Notes: generated from the letters alone by a model not told the origin. A stretch of DNA of 16,230 bases from Candidatus Nomurabacteria bacterium (GCA_943356395.1 CALRFC010000010.1:1-16230), one strand, 5' to 3'; positions 1 through 5,787 are shown, counted from the stretch's first letter. Made by a program: numbers and translations.

Positions 1-2
1 TG

Positions 3-506
3 ATCATCATCTTCATCGCCTTTTCATTCCGAAGCGTTTCGCGTCCGGTAAAATCGTGGAAGTACGGAGTCATCGCGGTCATCACGCTCCTTCACGACAT
101 CATGATTCCGACCGGCGTCTTCGCCGTCGTCGCGCACTACCGCGGTACGGAAATCGACACGCTCTTCGTGGTTGCGCTTCTCACCGTCCTCGGCTTGTCC
201 GTTTCCGACACGATCGTCGTTTTCGACCGCATCCGCGAGAATCTGAAATTGAATCGCGAGAATCATTCGAAAGAAGAATTTTCCGAAACGGTCGGGCACA
301 GCATCACGCAGACTTTCACGCGCTCGATCAACACTTCGCTCACGGTCATTCTCGTTCTCCTCTCACTCTTTTTCTTCGGACCGGATTCCACGAAAACTTT
401 TTCTCTGATGCTCGCCGCCGGCATGTTTTTCGGAACATACTCGAGTATATTTCTCGCTTCACCGCTGCTCGTCGTATGGGAGCAACTGCAAAAGCGGAAA
501 AACTAG
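3..506 (+). CDS. secF: Protein translocase subunit SecF, C-terminal part (5' truncated)
   Basis: SecF works with SecD as an RND-type accessory of the SecYEG channel, using the proton-motive force to help move proteins out of the cytoplasm. The frame is open from the first complete codon of the window and gives 167 residues, about the C-terminal half of a normal SecF. The diagnostic family stretch is present: a helix ending in VSDTIVVFDRIRENL, then a polar segment and the ITQTFTRSINTSLTV region, followed by two more hydrophobic helices and a short basic tail (QLQKRKN). The upstream part reads IIIFIAFSFRS and LLHDIMIPTGVF, matching the preceding SecF transmembrane segments. The start and any secD neighbour lie outside the window. 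A hairpin terminator follows about 40 bases after the stop. Identification is secure from the conserved motif. Confidence 0.95.
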   Translation: MIIFIAFSFRSVSRPVKSWKYGVIAVITLLHDIMIPTGVFAVVAHYRGTEIDTLFVVALLTVLGLSVSDTIVVFDRIRENLKLNRENHSKEEFSETVGHSITQTFTRSINTSLTVILVLLSLFFFGPDSTKTFSLMLAAGMFFGTYSSIFLASPLLVVWEQLQKRKN

Positions 507-546
507 TCTATAAGTCTTTAGTGAAAACAAAAAACAGAAACAAAAA

Positions 547-568
547 GCCACCCTCGTGCGGGTGGTTT
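547..568. terminator. Bidirectional hairpin terminator between secF and a convergent orphan gene
   Basis: CCACCC (548-553) pairs with GGGTGG (560-565) around a 6-base loop, with an A-run on the left and TTT on the right. It can therefore end secF on the plus strand and the convergent minus-strand gene, whose stop codon is at 571-573. Confidence 0.75.
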
Positions 569-570
569 AG

Positions 571-924
571 TCATTTGAAAAATTCTCTTGCTATTTGTTT
601 GAATCCTGACAGTGAATTAACTGTCTCTTCCTCTGTCAATTGGTTCCCTTCATACCTACGGATTCTGATATTACCGAATTCTGTGAGCTGAATCCAACAG
701 GAAGTCTCTCCTTCATCGTTCTCGTTTTTGAATTCTATCTCTGAAAAAATTTTCCCTTTTTTCACGATTTCTTCAGTCTTTAAAGTTAGTTTCGGGTATT
801 TGGCTCTTATGAATTCCTTTATTTCAGTAAAAGCTTTGCGATGGATTTCTGCAACCTCGCCAAGAGCTTTTGCTTCGGCGTTTGCGATTGCAAGATTAAC
901 ATTCGGCAGGATGATATCTTCCAT
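571..924 (-). CDS. Hypothetical 117-residue protein
   Basis: I do not recognise this family. The predicted protein is soluble. It begins MEDIILPNVNLAIANAEAKALGEVAEIHRKAF, an alanine- and glutamate-rich helical segment, followed by a lysine-rich helix and a predicted beta stretch (FSEIEFKNENDEGETSCWIQ) and a short helical end (GFKQIAREFFK). There is no signal peptide or membrane segment. I chose ATG at 924 because the alternative in-frame GTG at 942 overlaps the last bases of the predicted -10 box (941-946), so it would not be transcribed. The gene is monocistronic, has its own promoter, and ends against the shared terminator with secF. Base composition is more AT-rich than secF. Function unknown. 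Confidence 0.7.
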   Translation of the reverse strand: MEDIILPNVNLAIANAEAKALGEVAEIHRKAFTEIKEFIRAKYPKLTLKTEEIVKKGKIFSEIEFKNENDEGETSCWIQLTEFGNIRIRRYEGNQLTEEETVNSLSGFKQIAREFFK

Positions 925-940
925 ATTTTGATTTTTCTCC

Positions 941-970
941 ACTTTAGCATACCATCTTCTCTGTTGTCAA
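941..970 (-). promoter_or_regulatory. Promoter of the 571-924 gene
   Basis: Minus strand: TTGACA (970-965), 18-base spacer, TAAAGT (946-941) with an upstream TGC as an extended -10. The ATG at 924 lies 16 bases beyond the -10, which predicts a leader of roughly 10 bases. The GGAG beside the -10 would then probably not be in the mRNA. Confidence 0.6.
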
Positions 971-992
971 TACACACATTTTCCAATCAAAA

Positions 993-1025
993 AATCCGCC
1001 TCGCGGGGCGGATTGGATTTTTTAT
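993..1025. terminator. Hairpin terminator of the 1022-1312 gene
   Basis: AATCCGCC (993-1000) pairs with GGCGGATT (1007-1014) around a 6-base loop. An A-run lies on the left (T-run for the minus strand) and a T-run on the right, so the hairpin is usable in both directions. On the minus strand it follows directly after the stop of the 1022-1312 gene. Confidence 0.75.
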
Positions 1026-1312
1026 TTTTTAGAATTATTCGATTGAACGACTCCGACGATGAAGAGCACGATTCCGTACAGCATTCCCAAAAGTATCATC
1101 GCGACCGTGCTCTGGTTGAACAAGAGTGTGTTCCTCACAACCACTTTGCCGGTCAATGACAGAAGGATTCCCCACAAGATGCATATCAAGAAACATTTTA
1201 TCTGTCCGTATTTCATGAAGAAATATTGTCCGAAAGATCCGTCTTTTTCCTCGAAGTATTTGTCGTGCCAGAAAACCGGCCACGCGAGTATGCGAATGAG
1301 CGTTTTTTTCAT
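1022..1312 (-). CDS. Hypothetical small membrane protein (96 residues)
   Basis: Unrecognised family. From MKKTLIRILAWPVFWHDKYFEEKDGSFGQYFFMKYGQIK there is an amphipathic, aromatic N-terminal part. Two hydrophobic segments follow at about residues 40-56 (CFLICILWGILLSLTGK) and 67-90 (TVAMILLGMLYGIVLFIVGVV), so a two-helix inner-membrane protein is likely, with a polar tail QSNNSKK. I chose ATG at 1312. A longer reading frame begins at a GTG at 1351, but that codon lies between the -35 and -10 boxes of a good promoter. An AGGAG lies 14 bases upstream of the ATG, but it sits between the -10 and the expected start of transcription, so its role is doubtful. It lies next to another small membrane protein gene on the same strand. 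Function unknown. Confidence 0.65.
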   Translation of the reverse strand: MKKTLIRILAWPVFWHDKYFEEKDGSFGQYFFMKYGQIKCFLICILWGILLSLTGKVVVRNTLLFNQSTVAMILLGMLYGIVLFIVGVVQSNNSKK

Positions 1313-1332
1313 ACGATTCGTATTTGCTCCTG

Positions 1333-1361
1333 ATTTAATCAAAATATCCACATCTTGTCAA
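1333..1361 (-). promoter_or_regulatory. Promoter of the 1022-1312 gene
   Basis: Minus strand: TTGACA (1361-1356), exactly 17 bases, then TTAAAT (1338-1333). Transcription would start near 1326, giving a leader of about 14 bases. This argues against the upstream GTG start. Confidence 0.6.
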
Positions 1362-1430
1362 TTTTTTAGACCAAAATTATTTTTGAGGCAAGGAAAAAAT
1401 GTTTTCATTGAAATCAATTTAACAAAATAA

Positions 1431-1455
1431 AAAATCCCGTTTCATGCGGGATTTT
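1431..1455. terminator. Hairpin terminator overlapping the stop of the 1442-1741 gene
   Basis: AAAATCCCG (1431-1439) and CGGGATTTT (1447-1455) form a 9-bp stem with a 7-base loop. The minus-strand stop codon (1442-1444) lies in the loop. The minus-strand transcript continues into a U-rich tract. Confidence 0.75.
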
Positions 1456-1741
1456 CAAATTTTTCTCTTTTGAAATACTCATCGGCTCTTTCCAGAGATC
1501 GGGAAAAAGCTGAAAGAAACGACAGGACAAGCACCGACAGAAAAATTACGCCGACCAATATGCTGCTCGCTTCTTTTCTAAAAATGAATTCATACGCAAA
1601 GTAAAACGCAATGTCCCAAACGGCAGCAGAAATCATCAGGAAAAAACACAATACAACGATACTTACAGTGTCTATTTTTTTCGATACCGCCGTTTCCGGC
1701 CATCCGAAAATGGAATAAATGAAAAACAGTTTTTTGTTCAT
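1442..1741 (-). CDS. Hypothetical small membrane protein (99 residues)
   Basis: Unrecognised family. The protein begins MNKKLFFIYSIFGWPETAVSKK and has two strongly hydrophobic segments, about residues 26-46 (SIVVLCFFLMISAAVWDIAF) and 60-80 (SILVGVIFLSVLVLSFLSAF), then a charged C-terminal helix (SRSLERADEYFKREKFENPA). A two-helix membrane protein is the simplest reading. ATG at 1741 is preferred because the longer in-frame ATG nine codons upstream overlaps the predicted -10 box. The gene is transcribed divergently from lemA, and the two promoter regions share about 30 bases. This allows but does not prove coordinated expression. The short FGWPETAV motif near the N-terminus resembles the AWPVFWHD position of the 1022-1312 protein, but the similarity is too weak to claim homology. 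Confidence 0.65.
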   Translation of the reverse strand: MNKKLFFIYSIFGWPETAVSKKIDTVSIVVLCFFLMISAAVWDIAFYFAYEFIFRKEASSILVGVIFLSVLVLSFLSAFSRSLERADEYFKREKFENPA

Positions 1742-1758
1742 AAAAAGTATTTTATCTG

Positions 1759-1787
1759 ATAATAGCATTGTTTTCCAGAAAAATCAA
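1759..1787 (-). promoter_or_regulatory. Promoter of the 1442-1741 gene
   Basis: Minus strand: TTGATT (1787-1782), 17-base spacer, TATTAT (1764-1759). The start codon is 17 bases past the -10, predicting a leader of about 10 bases without a Shine-Dalgarno sequence. Confidence 0.6.
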
Positions 1788-1791
1788 GATG

Positions 1792-1800
1792 TGCTATACT
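1792..1800 (+). promoter_or_regulatory. Extended -10 promoter of lemA
   Basis: TGCTATACT is an extended -10 (TGn plus TATACT). No good -35 is present at 17 bases. The lemA ATG is 29 bases downstream. The element lies only 4 bases from the -35 of the divergent 1442-1741 gene. Confidence 0.55.
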
Positions 1801-1829
1801 GCCAAAGTTATTCCTAATTCCTAAATTTT

Positions 1830-2381
1830 ATGATGCTATTCTTTATAGTTCTTGCAGTCCTTGTCCTCTGGTTCGTCTTCTCGTATAACGGCTTCGTGTC
1901 GCTTCGCAATCGCTCGAAGGAAGCGTGGGCGGATATCGATGTTCAGCTCAAGCGTCGCTATGATTTGATTCCGAATCTGGTGAATGCAGTAAAGGGTTAT
2001 GCCACGCACGAGTCGCAGGCGTTTGAGAAAGTTTCGCAAGCGCGGAGCGCCGCCATGCAAGCGGGTACTCCGGCGCAAAAAGGCGAAGCGGAAAACGCAC
2101 TGTCCGGAACTTTGAAATCTCTCTTTGCGATATCGGAAGCATATCCGGAATTGAAAGCCAATACGAATTTCTTGCAGTTGCAGAACGAGCTCTCTGACAC
2201 CGAGAACAAGATCCAAGCCGCGCGCCGTTTCTACAATGGCAATGTGCGCGATTTGAATACGAAAATCGAATCTTTCCCTTCAAATCTCATCTCCCTAATC
2301 TTCCACTTTTCCAAAATGGAATTCTTCGAGCTCGATGCCTCCGACTCCGCCGCCAAGAATCCAGTGGAAGTGAAATTCTAG
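1830..2381 (+). CDS. lemA: LemA family protein
   Basis: LemA proteins are small, membrane-anchored, mainly alpha-helical proteins of uncertain biochemical role, often encoded near M48 proteases such as HtpX. The 183-residue product has a single N-terminal transmembrane segment (MLFFIVLAVLVLWFVFSYN). The family core follows: LRNRSKEAWADIDVQLKRRYDLIPNLVNAVKGYATHE (about residues 26-62), a long helical middle, and NELSDTENKIQAARRFYNGNVRDLN (about 119-143). The C-terminus FFELDASDSAAKNPVEVKF is also typical. Length is normal for the family. Two ATG codons are adjacent (1830 and 1833); either could be used. A promoter lies upstream, and only 17 bases separate the stop from the next ATG, so it is probably cotranscribed with the 398-residue gene. 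htpX lies two genes downstream, consistent with an envelope-stress role. Confidence 0.93.
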   Translation: MMLFFIVLAVLVLWFVFSYNGFVSLRNRSKEAWADIDVQLKRRYDLIPNLVNAVKGYATHESQAFEKVSQARSAAMQAGTPAQKGEAENALSGTLKSLFAISEAYPELKANTNFLQLQNELSDTENKIQAARRFYNGNVRDLNTKIESFPSNLISLIFHFSKMEFFELDASDSAAKNPVEVKF

Positions 2382-2398
2382 GTTACCTTATTTTTAGA

Positions 2399-3595
2399 AT
2401 GGAATTCCTGACATTTCTCAAAAAAGGAAAAGAGAAGAAAATTTCCGAGGAAAAAGGGCGTTTTGAGAGCGAGGATGCGAAGATCACAGGAGTCGCCGAA
2501 GGTCCGAACAAGATTTTCGATCCGGAGACCCGCCGCGCGTATTTCAAGAAAATGGCATCCGATTTTTTCGGCGGGATGGACAGAAGGACGCTCGAAACGA
2601 TTTCGAAATTCACCAACGAAGACGACCCGTCTCGCGCGGTCGTTCGCTTGCCGGAGACATCTTTTCAAAATCATCTCCTGCGGCTTCTGGTTTCCGGAAA
2701 AGTCGGAGACCTGAATCGTTTTGTGACCGAGTATACGCACGCACAAACGGAAGTCCTCAAGGAAAAGAAAGTCGAAATCGGAGAGAATGACGCGAAAAAA
2801 TTGTACGGCGCGAACGAACGCATGGCGCTCGGCGTCGAGAAAGTTTTTGAGACGGTAATGGACGCGGAAGCATTTTTCAAAAAAGACATCGACACTGTCG
2901 GATTCGAGCGCTTTATCGGCACGAACGACACGCTCGATGCGAAGCACAAGATCGATCTCGTCGTGATCGTTCGCGATCCACAATCCGGCGCGATCGTCGA
3001 GACTTCGTTCGTGCAAGTCAAGCGCGGAGTGATAGATGAGGGGGAGCGCAGAGCGTCCGTCTCCGCTCATTTCGCTTACGCATCCGAACTCGAGCGGCTC
3101 GCGGAAGAAAAAGCATACAAAGGCGAGCTCGGAACATACGACGAAGGCATCGAAGAATTCAAAAAAGAGAAACGGCGCACCTTGCTCGATCGAGTCTCGG
3201 AAAAATACGGCTTCTTCGGACTTCACTTCGTCGAACAGCCGATTTCGGAACTCGAAGAGAGAGGAGTCGATGACGCCGAGATTCTACGGATGATGAGTGA
3301 TGTCGATGCGACTTTTTCAATTCACGAGCTCGCGCTTTTTGTGAAGAATCGTGACGCGCGAGAGCTTTTCAATATCGAATCGTCTCCGGAAATCGACCGC
3401 TATCTTTCCGTACTCGAGAAATGGGCGAAAGGGCACACCATCATCGAGGAAGTCCGTTCAAAAATCTCGCCGGCAAACATCGCTCGGTCGCAGAATTTCT
3501 CTTCCATAATCGTCGATGCCAAAGCCGACTGGGAAACGGCCTATTCCGGACGGATCCCGCTCAAAGATAGGGTGGTATTGACAATGGCGGCTTAA
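2399..3595 (+). CDS. Hypothetical 398-residue protein with a possible PD-(D/E)XK-like core
   Basis: I do not recognise a named family. The protein is hydrophilic and highly charged, without signal or membrane segments. The N-terminus is basic (KKGKEKK), followed by helical segments. About residues 140-210 read like the core of a PD-(D/E)XK nuclease-fold protein: a helix with acidic residues (GVEKVFETVMDAEAFF), then HKIDLVVIV with Asp186, then SFVQVKRG with Gln206 and Lys208. This gives D-x19-Q-V-K, the spacing of an active-site hairpin with the known Gln variant of the (D/E)xK motif. The remainder (about 220-398) is predicted helical. This is pattern reading, not a database match, and the fold could be inactive or different. 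It starts 17 bases after lemA and is probably in the same transcript. Codon use resembles lemA and htpX, so it looks native. Confidence 0.8.
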   Translation: MEFLTFLKKGKEKKISEEKGRFESEDAKITGVAEGPNKIFDPETRRAYFKKMASDFFGGMDRRTLETISKFTNEDDPSRAVVRLPETSFQNHLLRLLVSGKVGDLNRFVTEYTHAQTEVLKEKKVEIGENDAKKLYGANERMALGVEKVFETVMDAEAFFKKDIDTVGFERFIGTNDTLDAKHKIDLVVIVRDPQSGAIVETSFVQVKRGVIDEGERRASVSAHFAYASELERLAEEKAYKGELGTYDEGIEEFKKEKRRTLLDRVSEKYGFFGLHFVEQPISELEERGVDDAEILRMMSDVDATFSIHELALFVKNRDARELFNIESSPEIDRYLSVLEKWAKGHTIIEEVRSKISPANIARSQNFSSIIVDAKADWETAYSGRIPLKDRVVLTMAA

Positions 3596-3606
3596 AATGC
3601 TAGTTT
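3578..3606 (+). promoter_or_regulatory. Promoter of the 3623-3826 gene
   Basis: TTGACA (3578-3583), 17-base spacer, TAGTTT (3601-3606) with upstream TGC as extended -10. It overlaps the last codons and stop of the 398-residue gene. The -10 itself is weak. Confidence 0.5.
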
Positions 3607-3622
3607 ATAAAAAAGTAAAAAA

Positions 3623-3826
3623 ATGGCATACAGATTCAAAAACAGAGAAGAAAACGGTGATTTTACAGGTATCCTTACGATTCCGAAGGAAACCGGAATC
3701 GGGCAAATTATCGAAGAAGTAAAGCATCTTCCGGAATACAAGATACTTAAGAATAAACTCGAATCGAAAGAGATTACGAGAGAACAATTCATCGGCGAAG
3801 TATTCGATTTGAGTCAAAAAATCTAA
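3623..3826 (+). CDS. Hypothetical small protein (67 residues)
   Basis: Unrecognised. The 67-residue product MAYRFKNREENGDFTG... is charged and soluble: a short basic/aromatic start, then a predicted beta segment (FTGILTIPKET), and two helices (IGQIIEEVKHLPEYKILKNKLES and ITREQFIGEVFDLSQKI). It is bracketed by a promoter-like element overlapping the previous gene and a clear terminator 4 bases after the stop, which together support a real transcription unit. No Shine-Dalgarno sequence is seen; the region before the ATG is A-rich. Its position between the 398-residue gene and htpX may be incidental. No function can be assigned. Confidence 0.65.
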   Translation: MAYRFKNREENGDFTGILTIPKETGIGQIIEEVKHLPEYKILKNKLESKEITREQFIGEVFDLSQKI

Positions 3827-3829
3827 CAT

Positions 3830-3857
3830 AACCACCCATTTTAGGGTGGTTTTTCTT
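3830..3857 (+). terminator. Terminator after the 67-residue gene
   Basis: AACCACCC (3830-3837) pairs with GGGTGGTT (3844-3851) around a 6-base loop, followed by a T-rich tract. Confidence 0.85.
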
Positions 3858-3911
3858 TTGGCAGAAATATGCTTTTCCGTAGTAGAAAATGGCACAGCGC
3901 ATCGATTTGTT

Positions 3912-3920
3912 TGCTAGAAT
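3912..3920 (+). promoter_or_regulatory. Possible extended -10 promoter of htpX
   Basis: TGCTAGAAT is an extended -10; the region 17 bases upstream has no good -35. It would give an htpX leader of about 75 bases, long for this window. A second TATAGT at 3962-3967 is an alternative. Confidence 0.4.
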
Positions 3921-3951
3921 ATAGGAGTCCGCATAGATATTATTTTTTCAC

Positions 3952-3990
3952 AAAATGGTAGTATAGTCTGGCAGAAGCCAATGCCATTTT
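3952..3990 (+). promoter_or_regulatory. Nested hairpin in the htpX leader
   Basis: AAAATGG (3952-3958) can pair with CCATTTT (3984-3990), enclosing a smaller TGGC-agaa-GCCA hairpin (3969-3980). It ends 10 bases before the htpX ATG, so it could affect translation start. No T-run follows, so it is not a terminator. Confidence 0.35.
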
Positions 3991-4000
3991 TCACTACAGG

Positions 4001-4888
4001 ATGAATTTATACACCCAAGCGTCAAAAAATATCACCCGTACATGGCTCTTGATGTCGCTCTTTGCCGGCGTCATCATCGCGCTCGGCTGGTTCCTCTCGT
4101 ATTACTACCGGAGTCCGAATCTGCTCTACGGCTTCGTTTTCTTCGGCATTTTCTGGAATCTGATCTCCTATTGGTACTCGAGCAGGATCGTCCTTTCGCT
4201 TGCCGGCGCGAAGAAAGCGTCGCGCGCGGAATACTTTGATTTGTACACGACCGTCGAGAATCTTTCCATCACCGCCGGACTGCCGATGCCGAAAGTCTAC
4301 ATCATCGAGGATGTTGCGCCGAACGCGTTCGCGACCGGACGCGACAAGAAGCATGCCGTCGTCTGCGTGACGACCGGACTCTTGGCGATCTTGGACAAAG
4401 CCGAGCTCGAAGGCGTCATCGCGCACGAGCTCTCGCATGTGGGCAATCGCGACATACTGGTTTCGACGATCGCCGCCGTGCTCGTCGGATTTGTGGCTGT
4501 CATCGCCGACATATTTCTGCGGACACAGCTTTTTGGCCGGCGCGGTTCAGGTGACGATCGCAACGGAGGCGGCGGCATCGTCATGATAGTCGGATTCGTC
4601 TTCATCCTGCTTTCGCCGATCATCGCTACGCTCATACAGCTCGCGATTTCGCGCAAGCGTGAATTCTTGGCCGACGCGTCCGGCGCGCTCCTCACGCGCT
4701 ATCCGGAAGGGCTCGCTTCGGCGCTCCGAAAAATCGGAGAGTACGCAAAGCCGATGCGCCGCCAATCGTCCGCCATCGCGCACCTCTACCTCGCCGATCC
4801 TAAGGGAATTTCCTCGAAAATCGGGGGACTTTTCTCTACGCATCCGCCGATCGCGGAGAGGATACGGGCGTTGGTTGGAAGCGATTAG
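4001..4888 (+). CDS. htpX: HtpX-type M48 zinc metalloprotease
   Basis: HtpX is an inner-membrane zinc protease that cleaves damaged or misfolded membrane proteins on the cytoplasmic side, overlapping in role with FtsH. The 295-residue product has two N-terminal transmembrane segments (about residues 15-35 and 41-58). The catalytic HELSH motif follows (His142, Glu143, His146), with the conserved following NRD. Two more hydrophobic segments (about 152-173 and 192-216) come next, then SRKREFLADASGALL, where Glu221 is the expected third zinc ligand. Length and topology are normal for HtpX. The tail SKIGGLFSTHPPIAERIRAL is the usual family ending. lemA is nearby upstream. The start at 4001 gives the canonical N-terminus; only a weak ACAGG lies immediately before it. 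Confidence 0.95.
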   Translation: MNLYTQASKNITRTWLLMSLFAGVIIALGWFLSYYYRSPNLLYGFVFFGIFWNLISYWYSSRIVLSLAGAKKASRAEYFDLYTTVENLSITAGLPMPKVYIIEDVAPNAFATGRDKKHAVVCVTTGLLAILDKAELEGVIAHELSHVGNRDILVSTIAAVLVGFVAVIADIFLRTQLFGRRGSGDDRNGGGGIVMIVGFVFILLSPIIATLIQLAISRKREFLADASGALLTRYPEGLASALRKIGEYAKPMRRQSSAIAHLYLADPKGISSKIGGLFSTHPPIAERIRALVGSD

Positions 4889-4898
4889 GAAAATTTTA

Positions 4899-4920
4899 GG
4901 AGCCGGAGAGATTCGGCTCC
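4899..4920. terminator. Terminator-like hairpin resembling a deleted tRNA-Ser copy
   Basis: GGAGCCG (4899-4905) and CGGCTCC (4914-4920) form a 7-bp stem 10 bases after the htpX stop, with A/T-rich flanks. On the minus strand it reads as the tRNA-Ser 5' acceptor strand joined directly to its 3' end. Bases 4899-4915 are identical to 5088-5104, inside the tRNA gene. It probably serves as the htpX terminator whatever its origin. Confidence 0.55.
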
Positions 4921-4924
4921 GCAT

Positions 4925-4948
4925 AAATTTTTGTCGTCACAAAAATTT
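4925..4948. repeat. Short palindrome
   Basis: AAATTTTTGT (4925-4934) and ACAAAAATTT (4939-4948) form a perfect 10-bp inverted repeat with a 4-base loop. Two smaller hairpins follow between about 4950 and 4990 (CCGCG-cct-CGCGG and TTTTGCG-tgct-CGCAAAA). Confidence 0.7.
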
Positions 4949-5035
4949 TGCTAGCCGCGCCTCGCGGTTTTGCGTGCTCGCAAAAAATCGCTCCGGCGTT
5001 CGAATTCTCCACGCAAAGCGCGCAGGCACTTTGCT

Positions 5036-5094
5036 CGGCTCCGCGAACAAAAATAACCCCGTTGTCACGGGGAATTTTTGTAATCGCGGAGCCG
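5036..5094. repeat. Long inverted repeat containing the tRNA-Ser terminator and overlapping the tRNA 3' end
   Basis: Three paired blocks are nested: CGGCTCCGCG (5036-5045) with CGCGGAGCCG (5085-5094), ACAAAAAT (5047-5054) with ATTTTTGT (5074-5081), and CCCCG (5057-5061) with CGGGG (5068-5072). The inner stem followed by a U-run on the minus strand is a normal tRNA terminator. The outer arm includes the 3' acceptor strand of the tRNA. Confidence 0.8.
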
Positions 5095-5171
5095 GAGAGA
5101 TTCGAACTCTCGGTGGTGTTACCCACATTCGCTTTCCAAGCGAACGCACTAGACCGCTATGCGACGGCTCC
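5087..5171 (-). tRNA. tRNA-Ser (anticodon GGA)
   Basis: Read on the minus strand, the acceptor arm is GGAGCCG / CGGCTCC with discriminator G (the base expected for serine). The D-arm stem is GCAT/GTGC. The anticodon stem is TTCGC/GCGAA with loop TTGGAAA, so the anticodon is GGA (reads UCC/UCU). A long variable arm, GTGG...CCAC, marks a class II tRNA, and the T-arm is GAGAG-TTCGAAT-CTCTC. All stems pair with one G-T in the D stem. CCA is not encoded; the genomic sequence after the discriminator is CGA. Length is 85 bases. A terminator lies 15 bases downstream. No convincing promoter was found upstream (beyond 5171). Confidence 0.95.
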
Positions 5172-5235
5172 ACACTCCCGCCCAGAGCCAACCCGCAAAG
5201 TGCGAGCAGATAAGCAGAGAGCGCGTTCGGATCTC

Positions 5236-5289
5236 ATCTTGCGACAAGATTCAAACTATCATGGCGGCATCATAATGATAGAAGCCGCC
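5236..5289. other. Cluster of alternative hairpins between tRNA-Ser and msrB
   Basis: ATCTTG-cga-CAAGAT (5236-5250) is a small hairpin. Next to it, CTATCAT (5256-5262) pairs with ATGATAG (5275-5281), while GGCGGC (5263-5268) pairs with GCCGCC (5284-5289). The two pairings interlock. Their connecting segments look too short for both to form at once, so they would exclude each other. The rest of the 5172-5388 gap shows no gene. Confidence 0.4.
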
Positions 5290-5369
5290 GTCAAAAAGAA
5301 CTCCGTATCTATACTAGCGATTTTTCATCGTTTTGCAATGATTATTTATTCTTACACAATAGAATGTTG

Positions 5370-5375
5370 TACAAT
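5370..5375 (+). promoter_or_regulatory. Possible -10 box of msrB
   Basis: TACAAT lies 13 bases before the msrB ATG; the -35 region is poor. It fits the short-leader pattern of other genes here. Confidence 0.35.
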
Positions 5376-5388
5376 AGGTAGTATTATT

Positions 5389-5781
5389 ATGAACACGGAC
5401 AATCTAAAACAAAAACTTACGCCCGAGGAATATAAAGTGACGCAGGAAAAGGCGACGGAAGCGCCGTTTCAAAACAAGTACTGGGACAAGAAGGACGACG
5501 GCATGTATCGCTGCAAAGTCTGCGGACAGCCTTTGTTCGCCTCGGACACGAAAATCGATTCTTCCGTCGGTCCGGCAGGACTCCGCGGCTGGCCGGCATT
5601 CGATGATGCCATACCCGGGAGCGTCGAATATCGCGACGACGACAGCATGGGCATGCATCGCACGGAGGCCGTGTGCGCGAACTGCAAGTCCCACCTCGGG
5701 CATCTTTTTGCCGATGAGACCAAGACGGGGAAGCATTTGTGCATAAACTCCTGCTCGCTTGATTTTGACGGGAAAAAGTAG
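5389..5781 (+). CDS. msrB: Peptide-methionine (R)-S-oxide reductase MsrB
   Basis: MsrB reduces methionine-R-sulfoxide in oxidised proteins back to methionine, normally with thioredoxin. The 130-residue single-domain product starts MNTDNLKQKLTPEEYKVTQ and carries the zinc site Cys42-x2-Cys45 and Cys96-x2-Cys99. The GWPAF motif is at 67-71 and the conserved HRTEAVCANCKSHLGHLF at 90-107. The catalytic Cys118 sits in HLCINSCSLDF. The resolving cysteine usually found just before GWP(S/A)F is Arg66 here. An additional Cys122 four residues after the catalytic one could serve instead, or the enzyme may use another reductant; this is inference. There is no signal peptide, so it is cytoplasmic. The frame is open for a long way upstream, but only this ATG gives a normal MsrB start. 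Confidence 0.95.
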   Translation: MNTDNLKQKLTPEEYKVTQEKATEAPFQNKYWDKKDDGMYRCKVCGQPLFASDTKIDSSVGPAGLRGWPAFDDAIPGSVEYRDDDSMGMHRTEAVCANCKSHLGHLFADETKTGKHLCINSCSLDFDGKK

Positions 5782-5787
5782 GATAAT
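5759..5787 (+). promoter_or_regulatory. Promoter of the DUF1761-like gene
   Basis: TTGATT (5759-5764), 17 bases, GATAAT (5782-5787). It overlaps the last codons of msrB. The predicted leader is about 45 bases. Confidence 0.6.

Noticed and set aside
3..299. Long overlapping frames on both strands of secF, e.g. 24-299 minus and 56-691 plus
   Set aside because: They are shadows of the SecF frame: arginine/histidine-rich translations with no recognisable motif.
1957..2283. Minus-strand frames inside lemA, the 398-residue gene and htpX
   Set aside because: They mirror strongly supported plus-strand genes and have low-complexity Arg/Ser/Ala-rich composition caused by codon bias.
5256..5289. Classic H-type pseudoknot
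   Set aside because: The connecting loops (0 and 2 bases) are too short to span 6-7 bp stems, so mutually exclusive hairpins are more plausible.
4948..5388. In-frame upstream extension of msrB
   Set aside because: It would run through the tRNA-Ser gene and palindromes, and the MsrB family start is at 5389.
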